A DNA stretch of 64,000 nt from Candidatus Sneabacter namystus (GTDB taxonomy: Bacteria > Pseudomonadota > Alphaproteobacteria > Rickettsiales > Rickettsiaceae): NCBI RefSeq assembly GCF_008189685.1, contig NZ_CP043312.1, positions 62,001 to 126,000 on the forward strand, read 5' to 3'. The notes below the pieces were generated by a model. The model ran no database searches, was not told the DNA's origin, and was given only the letters and a program-made list of their open reading frames with translations. Made by a program: the position numbers and the translations under genes. Shown piece after piece: positions 9,781-19,072 of the stretch. Within the stretch, counting starts at the first letter, position 1. Every line of letters starts with the position of its first letter.

Positions 9781-10845
9781 TTACTTTATTTCTACGGTAG
9801 CATCTAACGCTCCAGCAGATTTTAAGCACCCTATTATATCTATTAGATCTTTAGGCAGTACTCCCAATCTATTTAACCCCTCCACTATGCCATTTAAAGT
9901 TGCACCATAGGAAAAATTTTGCACACCAAATCCTCTCGTAGAGTCCGATTTCTTAGAAGATAGCGTTCTTAACATTCCATGCTCCTTACCAATGCTAAGA
10001 ACCATATTGCCATGCGCAATAGCAACTGGCTTAACTTTTACATTGCCTCCTATTATAACTGTACCAGTAGTATCGTTCACTATCACTAACGCCTTTGCAT
10101 CAGTATTAATCTCTATAGCTTCTATATTTGCTATAAGTTTTATCACGTTAGATTGTTTAGGGATTTTTACTTTTACTGTAGTAGAGTCAATAGCAGAAGC
10201 AAGGTTACCAGATATCATATCATTTATCCTATCAGCAATCGCAACAGCGGTAATAAAATCAGGATTATGTAGCACAACATCGATACTCTCTCTATCTTGC
10301 AAAGCAAAATCAGTGCTAGCTTCAACTACAGCACCACCCAAAATTGTTCCTGTAGTCAAATTTTCATTAGATTTAGTACGCACGTCAGCAGAAGCTGGAG
10401 AAAATCTCTGTACCATCACTGCTCCTTGAGCAATGGCATACACCATGCCATCTGGACCAGATAATGTCGTTGGTAATAGCACACCACCTGACAAACTAGT
10501 ACAATCACCAACAGCACTAACCTTTACATCTATATGGCCACCTGGCTGAGCAAAAGTTGGAAGACTAGCAGTCACTATAACAGCCGCTACATTTCTAGTA
10601 CGCACAGCCTCTCCGCTTATACTCATACCAAAACGGCTAAGCAAGTTACCCAATTCTTGTCTAGTAAATACAGAACTCCTAAGATTATCTCCTGTTGCAG
10701 CGAGACCACTAACAAGACCATACCCCATGATAAAATTCTCCCTCACACCCGCTATACTTGAGACATCCTTTATTCTGGTTTTGGCAGAAGCACCACCAAA
10801 TAGAAAAAAAGACAAAAATATAGAAACTGTAAAAGTTTTAAACAT
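9781..10845 (-). CDS. flgI: Flagellar P-ring protein FlgI
   Basis: 354 aa with a cleavable signal peptide (MFKTFTVSIFLSFFLFGGASA). It is followed by classic FlgI sequence: RIKDVSSIAGVRENFIMGYGLVSGLAATGDN (abridged motif: GVRxNxxxGYGLV), AVIVTASLPTFAQPG, LSGGVLLPTTLSGPDG and the C-terminal GVLPKDLIDIIGCLKSAGAL. FlgI forms the periplasmic P-ring of the flagellar basal body around the rod, in the peptidoglycan layer. Length and ends look intact. The upstream HTH gene overlaps its start by 8 bp, so the two are probably co-transcribed. No other flagellar gene is in this window. Confidence 0.95.
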   Translation of the reverse strand: MFKTFTVSIFLSFFLFGGASAKTRIKDVSSIAGVRENFIMGYGLVSGLAATGDNLRSSVFTRQELGNLLSRFGMSISGEAVRTRNVAAVIVTASLPTFAQPGGHIDVKVSAVGDCTSLSGGVLLPTTLSGPDGMVYAIAQGAVMVQRFSPASADVRTKSNENLTTGTILGGAVVEASTDFALQDRESIDVVLHNPDFITAVAIADRINDMISGNLASAIDSTTVKVKIPKQSNVIKLIANIEAIEINTDAKALVIVNDTTGTVIIGGNVKVKPVAIAHGNMVLSIGKEHGMLRTLSSKKSDSTRGFGVQNFSYGATLNGIVEGLNRLGVLPKDLIDIIGCLKSAGALDATVEIK

Positions 10846-11287
10846 AGCTATTGATTCCAGATACAGCTCTAATGAGTTCTAAAAATCTCTTCCTTACGTT
10901 TTTATCTTTGATACTATTGTAAAAGCGTACCAACGTTATAATTTCTTTCTCACTAGTAATAACATCTTGCTCTGAAGCTTTAGGAGTAAAAATAGCTTGA
11001 TCTTCTGCAAAAGAAGCAGCCTTTTTACTTCTTCCATCCAAAATATCGTCCAGATTTTCAAAGAAGTATTCAACAGGAACTTTCAATAATTTTGCAAACC
11101 TGTATAACCTACCACCAGCAATTCTATTAGTAGATTTCTCATACTTTTGTATCTGCTGAATACTAACCCCAGCATACTCTGCTAAATCTTTTTGACTATA
11201 TCCTAACAAACATCTTTTTCTAAAAAGCCTCTGGCCTATTATCACATCCACCTGATCAACTCTGCCATCCTTTTTTTTGTTTTCCAT
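10838..11287 (-). CDS. XRE-type helix-turn-helix regulator (PraR/Tr1-like)
   Basis: 149 aa. An N-terminal XRE HTH covers about residues 15-75, with LLGYSQKDLAEYAGVSIQQIQKYEKSTNRI and then RFAKLLKVPVEYFF (motif core SQKDLA...IQKYEKS). This is the alphaproteobacterial PraR-like type. The C-terminal 60 residues are helical and unassigned. Its stop overlaps the flgI start by 8 bp, so it may control flgI or be translationally coupled to it. Small HTH regulators of this kind (Tr1/ApxR, EcxR) control surface-protein and secretion genes in Anaplasmataceae; equivalence is not shown. Confidence 0.85.
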   Translation of the reverse strand: MENKKKDGRVDQVDVIIGQRLFRKRCLLGYSQKDLAEYAGVSIQQIQKYEKSTNRIAGGRLYRFAKLLKVPVEYFFENLDDILDGRSKKAASFAEDQAIFTPKASEQDVITSEKEIITLVRFYNSIKDKNVRKRFLELIRAVSGINSYV

Positions 11288-11530
11288 TTGACAATTGTGA
11301 ATTAACGAATTAAAAACTTAACTGCATACTGGCAGGCCAGTATATCAACCATTCAACGCACAAGATTTTACAAAAACGTACGAAACCATATAATAACTCT
11401 AAGCTAATTATTAATTTTATACAAGAAAAATATTTGACACTTTGACTAAAAAGGTGATTTAAAAAGGCAAATATAGCATGTTGATATTATACCCAATTCT
11501 TAATCATTAACCTTTTATTATTAGGAAATA

Positions 11531-12218
11531 ATGACAAATTTTACAATTCCCCCTATAGAGAAAGCAAAATATATTAATCGTATTCTTGTTGTTAATTTAT
11601 ACTCCTTAACAAAGATTAAAGATTTAGAAAAGCGTCAAATGCAATACTAATAAAAGCCTCTAAAAGCCATATAAAAGGCTCTTTCATCATATCACAAGAA
11701 GGAATAAATTGTGCATTTGCAGCAAATTCCGATATCGCGATACCATTTATAAAAAATATACTTAGACTACTTAAGATTGATGATTATGCATACAACTTCA
11801 GCAGAAGTACTATGAATCCTTTTTCTAAACTAAAGGTTAAAATCAAAACTGAAGTTGTAAAATTGAGGATAAATAATTTAGACTTAACAAAAAGAGGCAA
11901 ATACATTAAAGCATCAACATGGAACGCTTTTACAAACCAAAATGACGTAGTAGTTTTAGACACAAGAAACGCTTATGAGTACTCACTTGGAGCGTTTGAA
12001 GACGCAATAAACCCACAAATTGAAACCTTTAGCGACTTTGCATGCTAAATGCGGTATGTCTGAAACGAAAGAAAATAGCAACATATTGCACAGGCGGAAT
12101 ACGCTGTGAAAAAGCTACCTCATATCTAATACAAGAACTAAACACAACTAGCGTGTTCCAACTCAAAGGGGGAATACTATCCTACCTAAGAAACACCAAA
12201 ACAGACGCAAGCAAATAA
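11531..12218 (+). pseudogene. trhO: trhO (tRNA uridine hydroxylation rhodanese) pseudogene
   Basis: Three frames together rebuild one TrhO/YceA protein. Frame 1 (11531-11650) reads RILVVNLYSLTKI and stops. Frame 2 (about 11641-12048) reads IKGSFIISQEGINCAF, MNPFSKLKVKIKTEVVKL, GKYIKASTWNAF and VVLDTRNAYEYSLGAFEDAINP, then stops. Frame 3 (about 12072-12218) reads [20 protein letters not shown] and [11 protein letters not shown], including the rhodanese cysteine loop CTGGIRC. Intact TrhO uses prephenate-derived chemistry to form 5-hydroxyuridine at tRNA position 34. Two frameshifts make this a recent relic, because the residues between the lesions are still well conserved. A short 78-aa ORF at 11812-12048 is only its middle piece. 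Confidence 0.85.
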
Positions 12219-12275
12219 AAAGGGAAATGTTTTGTATTCGACGATAGAGCAACAGTATTATAAATATTAACCTAT

Positions 12276-12488
12276 TTATATGGCGGAAATAACAGGAGCT
12301 CTGCCAAACCTGGTCTTACGTCTGCGCTTGGAAGCCTCAGCAGATCTCCTTCTACTTTTTTCAGAAGGGCTTTCATAATGGCGCCTCTCACGCATTTTAC
12401 TAAAGCGCAACTCTTGCCTTAACCTTTTTTGCAAAATTTTTAGCGTAGCATCCGTGTTACTACTACATCCCACAACAATTTTTGACAT
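12276..12488 (-). CDS. rpsU: 30S ribosomal protein S21
   Basis: 70 aa, highly basic, with the S21 pattern: an N-terminal beta segment (MSKIVVGCSSNTDATLKILQKR abridged), then RLRQELRFSKMRERRHYESP and an Arg/Lys-rich tail. S21 helps place mRNA near the anti-Shine-Dalgarno region of the small subunit. It lies 78 bp downstream of gyrA on the same strand and has a good purine-rich RBS (aaaaagagagataa). Confidence 0.93.
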   Translation of the reverse strand: MSKIVVGCSSNTDATLKILQKRLRQELRFSKMRERRHYESPSEKSRRRSAEASKRRRKTRFGRAPVISAI

Positions 12489-12566
12489 ATTTATCTCTCT
12501 TTTTATATAAATTCAACCTTCAAAAGTAAGCGGAGAAGGAATTATACCATACGCAGAAAAAAACTT

Positions 12567-15257
12567 CTATTCTATTTGATCTACGTCTATAGCATTATGG
12601 ATAAGCGCTACAGATACGACCCTCTCATTCTTACGAGTTTTTACCAAAATTACCCCTCTGGTATTACGCCCTGTCACCCTTACGTTGTCAAGCTTGCACC
12701 TTATCACCCGACCTAAATCCGTTATCAGCATCAATTCAGCCTCCGCAAGATCTTTCACCAATACAACGCCAACCACGTCGCCAGTCGTAGCAGAAACAGC
12801 AAGATTAGCTACGCCGCTACCACCTCTATTAGCAGTTCGATATTCAAAACACGAACTACATTTACCATAACCTTTTTCAGTAACAGACAAAAGAAATACG
12901 TCATCTCGAGCCATATCAGAAATTTTAGACAGTGAAATCATGTCTGTAATACCCATTTTTTCTACCACTTTCATAACAGACAAATCACCCTGATCTGACA
13001 ATAACTTAGATCTTTGCTTGAATGGTATAGTAAGGTAAGCGTTTCTTTCTTGTTGAGAATAAGAACCACAACTTAGTATCGCTTTTGAAACTACTTTATC
13101 GTCTTTAGCAAGTTTTATTCCCCTTACACCGTCAGAACTGCGACTCTTAAACACTCTTACCGCATCAGAACAAAATCTAATACACTTTCCCTTAGCAGTT
13201 GCTAACATAATTTGATCATCTAACGAACATAATTGTACAGAAATCAATCTATCATCATCCTCTAACCTGATAGCCATCTTTCCATTAGAAGGAATGTACT
13301 CAAAATCAGAAAGCATATTCTTTCTGATTTTACCCTTTTGTGTGACAAATACTATACATACATCTTCCTTTGAAAGATTTTTCACAGAAAAAGACAATAC
13401 ATCAGCGATGCTTTCACCAGAAGCTAATGGTAACAAGTTAGCTATTGGTTTACCTTTAGCTTGCAAACTAGCAAGTGGCAATTCATGCAACTTCAACTTA
13501 TATACCTGACCTGTGGTAGAAAAGAATAACAATTTAGCATGAGTACTACCTACTATTATATTAGTAATAGCATCATCCTCTTGCACATTAGTAGCCAATT
13601 TACCTTTACCGCCTCTTCTTTGAGCCCTGTAAGTATCTAGAGATAAACGCTTTACATATCCAGACATGGTAAACGTTACAACCATCTCTTCCTCCGGTAT
13701 TAAATCCTCTTCAGACAAATCCTTCTCTTCAAATTTTTGTATTAGAGTAAGCCTAGGGCTGTTAAACTCTTTCCTTAAACATACCAACTCCTCTTTTAAT
13801 ATACTCAATAACTTTTCAGCAGATGACAAAATGCCTTCATATTCAGCTATTTCAACAACTAAAGCACGTAAATCATATATTATCTTTTGACTTTCTAAGC
13901 CTGTTAAACGGGCTATTCTCATATCTAAAATTGCCTTAGCTTGAGTGGCAGATAACTGCAATTGCGCACCGTATTCATGATCAGGAAATATATGACGCAA
14001 AAATTCTGTTACAGTCTCTGTATTCCATTTCATCAACATTAACCGCTCCTTAGCTTCGGTATAATCTTTAGATAACTTGATAGTCCTAACCAACTCATCA
14101 ATGTTGCTCACAGCTAGCAGCAAACCAAGTAATATTTCCCCTTTATGCCTTGCCTCAATTAATAAAAATGTAGTACGACGATGTACAACTTCTTTTCTAA
14201 AATCTATAAATGAGCCAATGATCTCTCTGAGATTCATCAACTTTGGCATATTATTATCAAGAGCTAGCATATTCATACCATAACTCACCTGTAACGGTGT
14301 ATAAGTATAAAGCTGCTTTACAACAACTTCAGCGATAGTATCCCTTTTGAGTTCTACTACAACCCTGATACCACTTCTATCAGACTCATCTCTCAAATCA
14401 CTTACTCCAACAATACGCCCTTCTTTGATAAGCTCTCCTATCTTTTCAACCATCTTGGCTTTGTTAACAGCATAAGGAATTTCCGTGATCACAATAGCCT
14501 GCCTCTCTCCATAATTTTCTATTTCTGTCTTACCCTTGATCATTATCACTCCTCTGCCAGTCTTATATGCTTTACGCAGATTATTTATACCTATCACAAC
14601 CCCTTGGGTAGGAAAATCAGGACCTTCTAGTACATCTATTAACTCATCAACAGATACATCAGGATTATCTACATACAAACAACAAGCATCCACAAGTTGA
14701 CCTAAATTATGCGGAGGTATATTGGTTGCCATACCAACAGCAATCCCCCCAGAACCATTTAACAAAAGGTTAGGAACTAAAGCAGGCAACACTTCAGGCT
14801 CTTTTTCTGAATTATCGTAGTTGGGCCTAAAATTTACAGTACCTAGAGCTATATCTTTTAGCAAAAAATCAGAAATCTTAGCTAATCTTGCTTCTGTATA
14901 ACGAATAGATGCTGCATCATCTCCATCTATTGAACCAAAATTTCCTTGCCCATCTATTAAAGGAATTCGCAAAGAAAAACCTTGAGCCATCCTCACTAAA
15001 GCATCATAAATAGCTGTCTCACCGTGAGGGTGGTATTTACCTATAACATCACCAACTGTTCTAGCAGATTTCTTGTGCGGCCTATTGTGCATAAAGCCAG
15101 ACATATACATAGAATACAAAATCCTTCTGTGTACAGGTTTAAGACCATCTCTTACATCAGGTAAAGCTCTACTGACTATAACGCTCATAGCATAATCTAA
15201 GTACGAACCTTTGACCTCTTGTGTAATATCCACACTTTCAATTGCTTCCAAATTCAT
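12567..15257 (-). CDS. gyrA: DNA gyrase subunit A
   Basis: 896 aa. Catalytic Tyr lies in [10 protein letters not shown] near residue 120. The quinolone region reads [15 protein letters not shown], so the residue matching E. coli Ser83 is Thr. The C-terminal beta-pinwheel carries the GyrA box QRRGGKG, which separates it from ParC. GyrA with GyrB introduces negative supercoils. Start ATG at 15257 gives the usual family N-terminus with [18 protein letters not shown] soon after. rpsU follows. Confidence 0.97.
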   Translation of the reverse strand: MNLEAIESVDITQEVKGSYLDYAMSVIVSRALPDVRDGLKPVHRRILYSMYMSGFMHNRPHKKSARTVGDVIGKYHPHGETAIYDALVRMAQGFSLRIPLIDGQGNFGSIDGDDAASIRYTEARLAKISDFLLKDIALGTVNFRPNYDNSEKEPEVLPALVPNLLLNGSGGIAVGMATNIPPHNLGQLVDACCLYVDNPDVSVDELIDVLEGPDFPTQGVVIGINNLRKAYKTGRGVIMIKGKTEIENYGERQAIVITEIPYAVNKAKMVEKIGELIKEGRIVGVSDLRDESDRSGIRVVVELKRDTIAEVVVKQLYTYTPLQVSYGMNMLALDNNMPKLMNLREIIGSFIDFRKEVVHRRTTFLLIEARHKGEILLGLLLAVSNIDELVRTIKLSKDYTEAKERLMLMKWNTETVTEFLRHIFPDHEYGAQLQLSATQAKAILDMRIARLTGLESQKIIYDLRALVVEIAEYEGILSSAEKLLSILKEELVCLRKEFNSPRLTLIQKFEEKDLSEEDLIPEEEMVVTFTMSGYVKRLSLDTYRAQRRGGKGKLATNVQEDDAITNIIVGSTHAKLLFFSTTGQVYKLKLHELPLASLQAKGKPIANLLPLASGESIADVLSFSVKNLSKEDVCIVFVTQKGKIRKNMLSDFEYIPSNGKMAIRLEDDDRLISVQLCSLDDQIMLATAKGKCIRFCSDAVRVFKSRSSDGVRGIKLAKDDKVVSKAILSCGSYSQQERNAYLTIPFKQRSKLLSDQGDLSVMKVVEKMGITDMISLSKISDMARDDVFLLSVTEKGYGKCSSCFEYRTANRGGSGVANLAVSATTGDVVGVVLVKDLAEAELMLITDLGRVIRCKLDNVRVTGRNTRGVILVKTRKNERVVSVALIHNAIDVDQIE

Positions 15258-15688
15258 TTTCTGTAATACACCATTAATTGAGAAACTGACACATATTCAT
15301 TTAAACCTACCTTTCTTACAAGCAAAAGATAATAACAGCATTTATAAGTAGTTGCCACTAACCACTGATCATTACGCACATAACACAATATAAAATGTGC
15401 TAAATAGCTTGATACTGGCAAATTCAAACCATGAAACTTTCATAAATTAATCAGCAATTCTCACCATAAAAAACTCTAAAACAACATCTGCAGCCTACAA
15501 GATCCACTTCACTAGAATTTCTGGTATAAAGCAGATAAATAACTTCCATTACAAAAATATAGGTGCTATAATCCGACCCGATATAGGAAGTAAATCTTGC
15601 AAACTGGCATTTGCTCATGTCACAGGTTGTTTTGTGTGAAAATGAAACAGGCAAGGTAGTTATAACTTAATTAAAAAGATACTGTACA
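15258..15688. other. gyrA / 15689 gene intergenic region
   Basis: A 431-bp divergent spacer that must hold both promoters. No RNA gene, repeat or protein I recognise. A 67-codon minus-strand ORF at 15451-15654 has no RBS or family features and is probably chance. Confidence 0.4.
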
Positions 15689-16630
15689 ATGCCCAATTTA
15701 ATAGGATCGTCAGGGTCAGTTTACGAAAGCCTCTCTACTCAATCTATGCTTAAGTTTTGGAAAGCTAGAGAAGATTTTCAGCACGGAGAAAAACAGATTG
15801 AAAAAATGTCAATCAATGATCTGATTCAAAAGGAAAAAATAGAAACTACTTTGCTGGATATCAAAGGTAAACAAGCCTTTTTCAGTGAAGAGAAATGTGA
15901 CCAGATAAATAGCGTATTAGATAGCGCAATAGAATGTATTAAAAAAATATCTAAGGAGACACGAGAAATGGGACTGTTGTTAGCAGATGTGCAGGATGAG
16001 GTTGGGAGGAGTAATCCTCAGGATCAACAAGCAATAGTAAGAGGGTCCATTTCAGCATTTATCGACGCTGTAAAAAGTAATATTGATAAATATGACGGTG
16101 TAGTAAAAGCTGTAAAAACACTCACTAATATAGATGGAAAATTCAGTATAGCGCTAAAGATGAATACACAGGGGAAAACTGTAGATTTTTCTTGGAATGA
16201 TAGTATGAACTTTGATTTTGATCCTATAAAAATAATGCCTCATCAAAGCTTTTCTGGATATTTGCAAGAGATGTTACATAGTGCCTTAAATTACACTGAT
16301 ACAGAGGACGAAGCATCGCATTTGATAGATATATCCAATCTGCTCTATTACACCTCTAACGCAAAAGAGTACCACTTGAAAGAGTCAAAAGAAAAGCTAT
16401 TGGAAACATTTGCCACTATAAGAAGATACACTAATGATACTATACAACAGCTAGATCAAGAGAAAAAAAATCTAATAGAACTAAACAGGGCAGAGGCACT
16501 AAGAGAAATAGAAAAAGAAGCAGAAAGAGAGCAATGTGCCGAAATGATTGCAAACTTCTATGCTTTACTAGCTTCTGAGAAGATGAAAAGAGCGTTAGAT
16601 TTCTTTAGGAAGCGCTTACTAGGAGCGTAG
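15689..16630 (+). CDS. Hypothetical helical protein, 313 aa
   Basis: I do not recognise this protein. It has no signal peptide or membrane segment. Most of it is predicted by eye to be helical, with charged heptad-like stretches around residues 25-55 and 225-285 (LKESKEKLLETFATI, QEKKNLIELNRAEALREIEKEAE) that could form coiled coils. A less charged middle (residues 145-185) looks like beta structure. It starts 431 bp from gyrA in the opposite direction and is followed 12 bp later by tRNA-Asp, so it is a single-gene unit. A host-interaction role is possible but not shown. Confidence 0.7.
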   Translation: MPNLIGSSGSVYESLSTQSMLKFWKAREDFQHGEKQIEKMSINDLIQKEKIETTLLDIKGKQAFFSEEKCDQINSVLDSAIECIKKISKETREMGLLLADVQDEVGRSNPQDQQAIVRGSISAFIDAVKSNIDKYDGVVKAVKTLTNIDGKFSIALKMNTQGKTVDFSWNDSMNFDFDPIKIMPHQSFSGYLQEMLHSALNYTDTEDEASHLIDISNLLYYTSNAKEYHLKESKEKLLETFATIRRYTNDTIQQLDQEKKNLIELNRAEALREIEKEAEREQCAEMIANFYALLASEKMKRALDFFRKRLLGA

Positions 16631-16641
16631 AATTTATGTTT

Positions 16642-16718
16642 GGGGGTGTAGCTCAGTTGGTTAGAGTACCTGCCTGTCACGCAGGTGGTCGCGGGTTCGA
16701 GTCCCGTCACTCCCGCCA
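16642..16718 (+). tRNA. tRNA-Asp (GTC)
   Basis: 77 nt cloverleaf with encoded CCA. The acceptor GGGGGTG pairs with CACTCCC including one G-U. The anticodon loop CTGTCAC sits between CCTGC and GCAGG, giving anticodon GTC. The T-arm is GCGGGTTCGAGTCCCGT. Confidence 0.97.
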
Positions 16719-16759
16719 TTCTTGTGTTAGTAGCATTGAGCGTGAGAGGAACAGTTTTT

Positions 16760-17401
16760 TTAAAGCAGCTTATTAGGAGGGCTAAATATTTCAGATAGGT
16801 CGCTTTCTTCATCGCCTAGCAAAGACATAACTTTCTCTTCAGCAGATTTGTTTCCATTGATACCCATTTTACAAAGCCTACCTAATTCACTTTCAACAGA
16901 ATAGGCTCCAAAAAATAACGCTATGGCCAATACTTGCTCCAGCGTTTCTTGCAACATCGCTTTTCTTTTTTCTCTAGACAGAAAGTTAGCAGTCCTAACA
17001 TTGTGTAGCCTATCAAAAAGCTTTATCAATAAAATCTCAAAATCATCTTTCTCGCAAGCACGATTCACTATGTATTCTATACTCACCTTCTCTCCTCCAA
17101 CATATCTTGTCACGCCATCAACTAAAGTAGCAATGCGCCAACCAAAATGATCTAAAATATTACCAATGGTTGCTTCTGTATCTTCAACAACGTCATGCAA
17201 TATACTAGCTGCTATAACACACGTTTTAAAACAATAGTCTGAAATCAAATAGGCAACCTCTAAAGGATGAGAATAGAAAGGCTCTCCATTTTTTCTAAAT
17301 TGACCGTCATGATATTTTTTTGCAAACTCAATAGCCCTTTCTATCTTTTCCAAATCTACTTTAGAAGAAGACTCTTGGTTTAATTTTTCTAACTTTGTCA
17401 T
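16760..17401 (-). CDS. HD-domain alarmone hydrolase-like protein (SpoT N-terminal type)
   Basis: 213 aa, matching only the N-terminal (p)ppGpp hydrolase domain of RelA/SpoT: FAKKYHDGQFRKNGEPFYSHPLEVA, then SILHDVVEDTE (the HD dyad) and LIKLFDRLHNVRT. No synthetase, TGS or ACT domain follows. Small HD-only SpoT fragments are common in Rickettsiales and resemble Mesh1/SAH enzymes; hydrolysis of ppGpp is inferred. ATG at 17401 is preceded by AGAGG; the longer reading from 17455 needs a TTG start. A second, more divergent relative lies at 59113-60042. Confidence 0.85.
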   Translation of the reverse strand: MTKLEKLNQESSSKVDLEKIERAIEFAKKYHDGQFRKNGEPFYSHPLEVAYLISDYCFKTCVIAASILHDVVEDTEATIGNILDHFGWRIATLVDGVTRYVGGEKVSIEYIVNRACEKDDFEILLIKLFDRLHNVRTANFLSREKRKAMLQETLEQVLAIALFFGAYSVESELGRLCKMGINGNKSAEEKVMSLLGDEESDLSEIFSPPNKLL

Positions 17402-17455
17402 CAACCTCTGCGAATAAACGCAACGCCCTTCAGACACTAGAATAAGACCAGCCAA

Positions 17456-17779
17456 TAGTTACAAAATAACACATACTGAGCTATACAACATATTGATCTA
17501 AGAGGCAACATACTTTTGTCATGATACACAGAAAGAGCTAAAGTTTCGCTGAAAATTTTCATTCAGTAAACGTACACAAACGCACTTAAAAAACGAACTA
17601 AATAGTACAACTTTTAGTAGCGATTATTCAGAGTTGAAATTAATCGCTATTGTTAAATACACCAAGGTATCAATCAACTACTCTTTTTCAAAAGAAATTG
17701 AAAAGTGATAAAACACAAGCTATACGTTAATAGAAAGTAAAAATGTGCTTTCAAGTAATAACCTTTAGACTAAAAAGAC
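17456..17779. other. Intergenic region upstream of dut with hairpin
   Basis: Divergent 324-bp spacer between the HD gene and dut. No gene seen. It contains the long inverted repeat listed at 17618-17649. Confidence 0.4.
17618..17649. repeat. Inverted repeat / hairpin upstream of dut
   Basis: TAGCGATTA (17618-17626) pairs perfectly with TAATCGCTA (17641-17649). An inner TTCA/TGAA extends the stem across a 2-nt bulge to a GAGT loop. There is no T-run, so a terminator is unlikely; an operator or a structured leader is possible. Confidence 0.45.
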
Positions 17780-18235
17780 ATGCAAACTAATACAATGGCA
17801 GTACAAATTAAATTCTTAGACAATGCACCATCACAAGATACACCTAAATATGCAACACAAGGAAGCGCGGGAGTAGATTTAAGAGCGGCGGTAGATGAAA
17901 TGTGTATCAAACCTAGTACAACAGCAATCATACCAACTGGTATATCAATAGCAGTACCAGTAGGATATGAAGCGCAAGTACGATCAAGATCTGGTCTTGC
18001 GGCAAAACATTCCGTTATCGTTCTCAATGCACCAGGAACGATAGATAGTGATTACAGGGGAGAAATTAAGGTCATAATGACTAACTTAGGTCAACATGAC
18101 TTTCACATCAATAAGGGAGACAGGATAGCTCAACTTGTATTAACTCAATACTCTTCTATAGATTTTATAAAAGTAGATACATTAAATGTAACTCAAAGAA
18201 ACCAACAAGGGTTCGGTTCTACCGGTATACAATAA
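17780..18235 (+). CDS. dut: dUTP diphosphatase
   Basis: 151 aa trimeric dUTPase that hydrolyses dUTP to dUMP, keeping uracil out of DNA and feeding thymidylate synthesis. All five motifs are visible: AGVDLRA, RSRSGLA, NAPGTIDSDYRGEI, KGDRIAQLV and the C-terminal GFGSTG arm that closes over the nucleotide. A second ATG at 17795 (MAVQIK) is an equally plausible start. Its stop is directly followed by the ATG of prmC, so the two are translationally linked. Confidence 0.97.
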   Translation: MQTNTMAVQIKFLDNAPSQDTPKYATQGSAGVDLRAAVDEMCIKPSTTAIIPTGISIAVPVGYEAQVRSRSGLAAKHSVIVLNAPGTIDSDYRGEIKVIMTNLGQHDFHINKGDRIAQLVLTQYSSIDFIKVDTLNVTQRNQQGFGSTGIQ

Positions 18236-19072
18236 ATGCCAAAAACGGTATCAATTCTTCATATACTGAAGAAAAAGTTGAGACAAGCCAACATCTCATC
18301 ACCAGAAACAGAATCTAGGGCTATTTTATGCCACGTATCAAAAATGCGTTACGAAAAACTACTTGTAGAAAATGACATACCACAAGCTCATTTTGATGCT
18401 GCCTTACAAGCTGCTAAAAGAAGAATCAATGGAGAACCTTTAGCATATATATTGGGTAAAAAAGAATTTTTTAGTTTAGAGTTTCTCGTTAATCCAGACG
18501 TTTTAATTCCAAGACCCGAAACTGAAACATTAATTGAAGCAGCTTTAAGAAAAAAAAATGTTATATCCAATATACTAGAATTAGGTACTGGTAGCGGATG
18601 CATAATTATTACGCTCCTCAAAAACATACCTAATGCACAGGGAGTTGGAGTCGATATATCACAAAAAGCATTACAAGTTGCTGACATCAATGCTTCCCTT
18701 CATAAAGTACATAATAGGCTCACACTACTACTGAGTAACTGGTATTCTAATTTACACTCGAAGCAGTTTGATATAATCATATCTAACCCTCCCTACATAA
18801 AAAAAAGTGAAACATTAGATAGAACTCTTACATTTGAGCCAGCCCAGGCGCTATTGTCGGGCACAACAGGGTTAGAATCTTATAAAGCAATAGCGTCGTG
18901 TGCAAAACAGTTCTTAAAGTGCACAGGGTCTGTATTTGTAGAAATAGGAAAAGGACAAGATGTAGAAATAAAAAATATCTTTGAAAAAGAAGGATTTCAA
19001 ATAGTCAATGAATTCCAAGATTTAGCTTCAATAAATCGCTGCCTAGAATTTACAAGTAAAAAAACATTTTAA
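18236..19072 (+). CDS. prmC: Peptide chain release factor glutamine methyltransferase PrmC
   Basis: 278 aa SAM-dependent methyltransferase that N5-methylates the Gln of the GGQ motif in release factors. Seen: N-terminal helical domain, PRPETETLIE (93-102), SAM-binding LELGTGSGC (114-122) and the catalytic NPPYI (184-188). It starts at the base after the dut stop and overlaps the end of the convergent MBL gene by 4 bp. Confidence 0.95.
   Translation: MPKTVSILHILKKKLRQANISSPETESRAILCHVSKMRYEKLLVENDIPQAHFDAALQAAKRRINGEPLAYILGKKEFFSLEFLVNPDVLIPRPETETLIEAALRKKNVISNILELGTGSGCIIITLLKNIPNAQGVGVDISQKALQVADINASLHKVHNRLTLLLSNWYSNLHSKQFDIIISNPPYIKKSETLDRTLTFEPAQALLSGTTGLESYKAIASCAKQFLKCTGSVFVEIGKGQDVEIKNIFEKEGFQIVNEFQDLASINRCLEFTSKKTF

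Noticed and set aside
16558-16812. 84-codon minus-strand ORF with VTGLEPATTCVTGRYSNQLSY
   Set aside because: It is the antisense of tRNA-Asp, a well-known false protein in databases.
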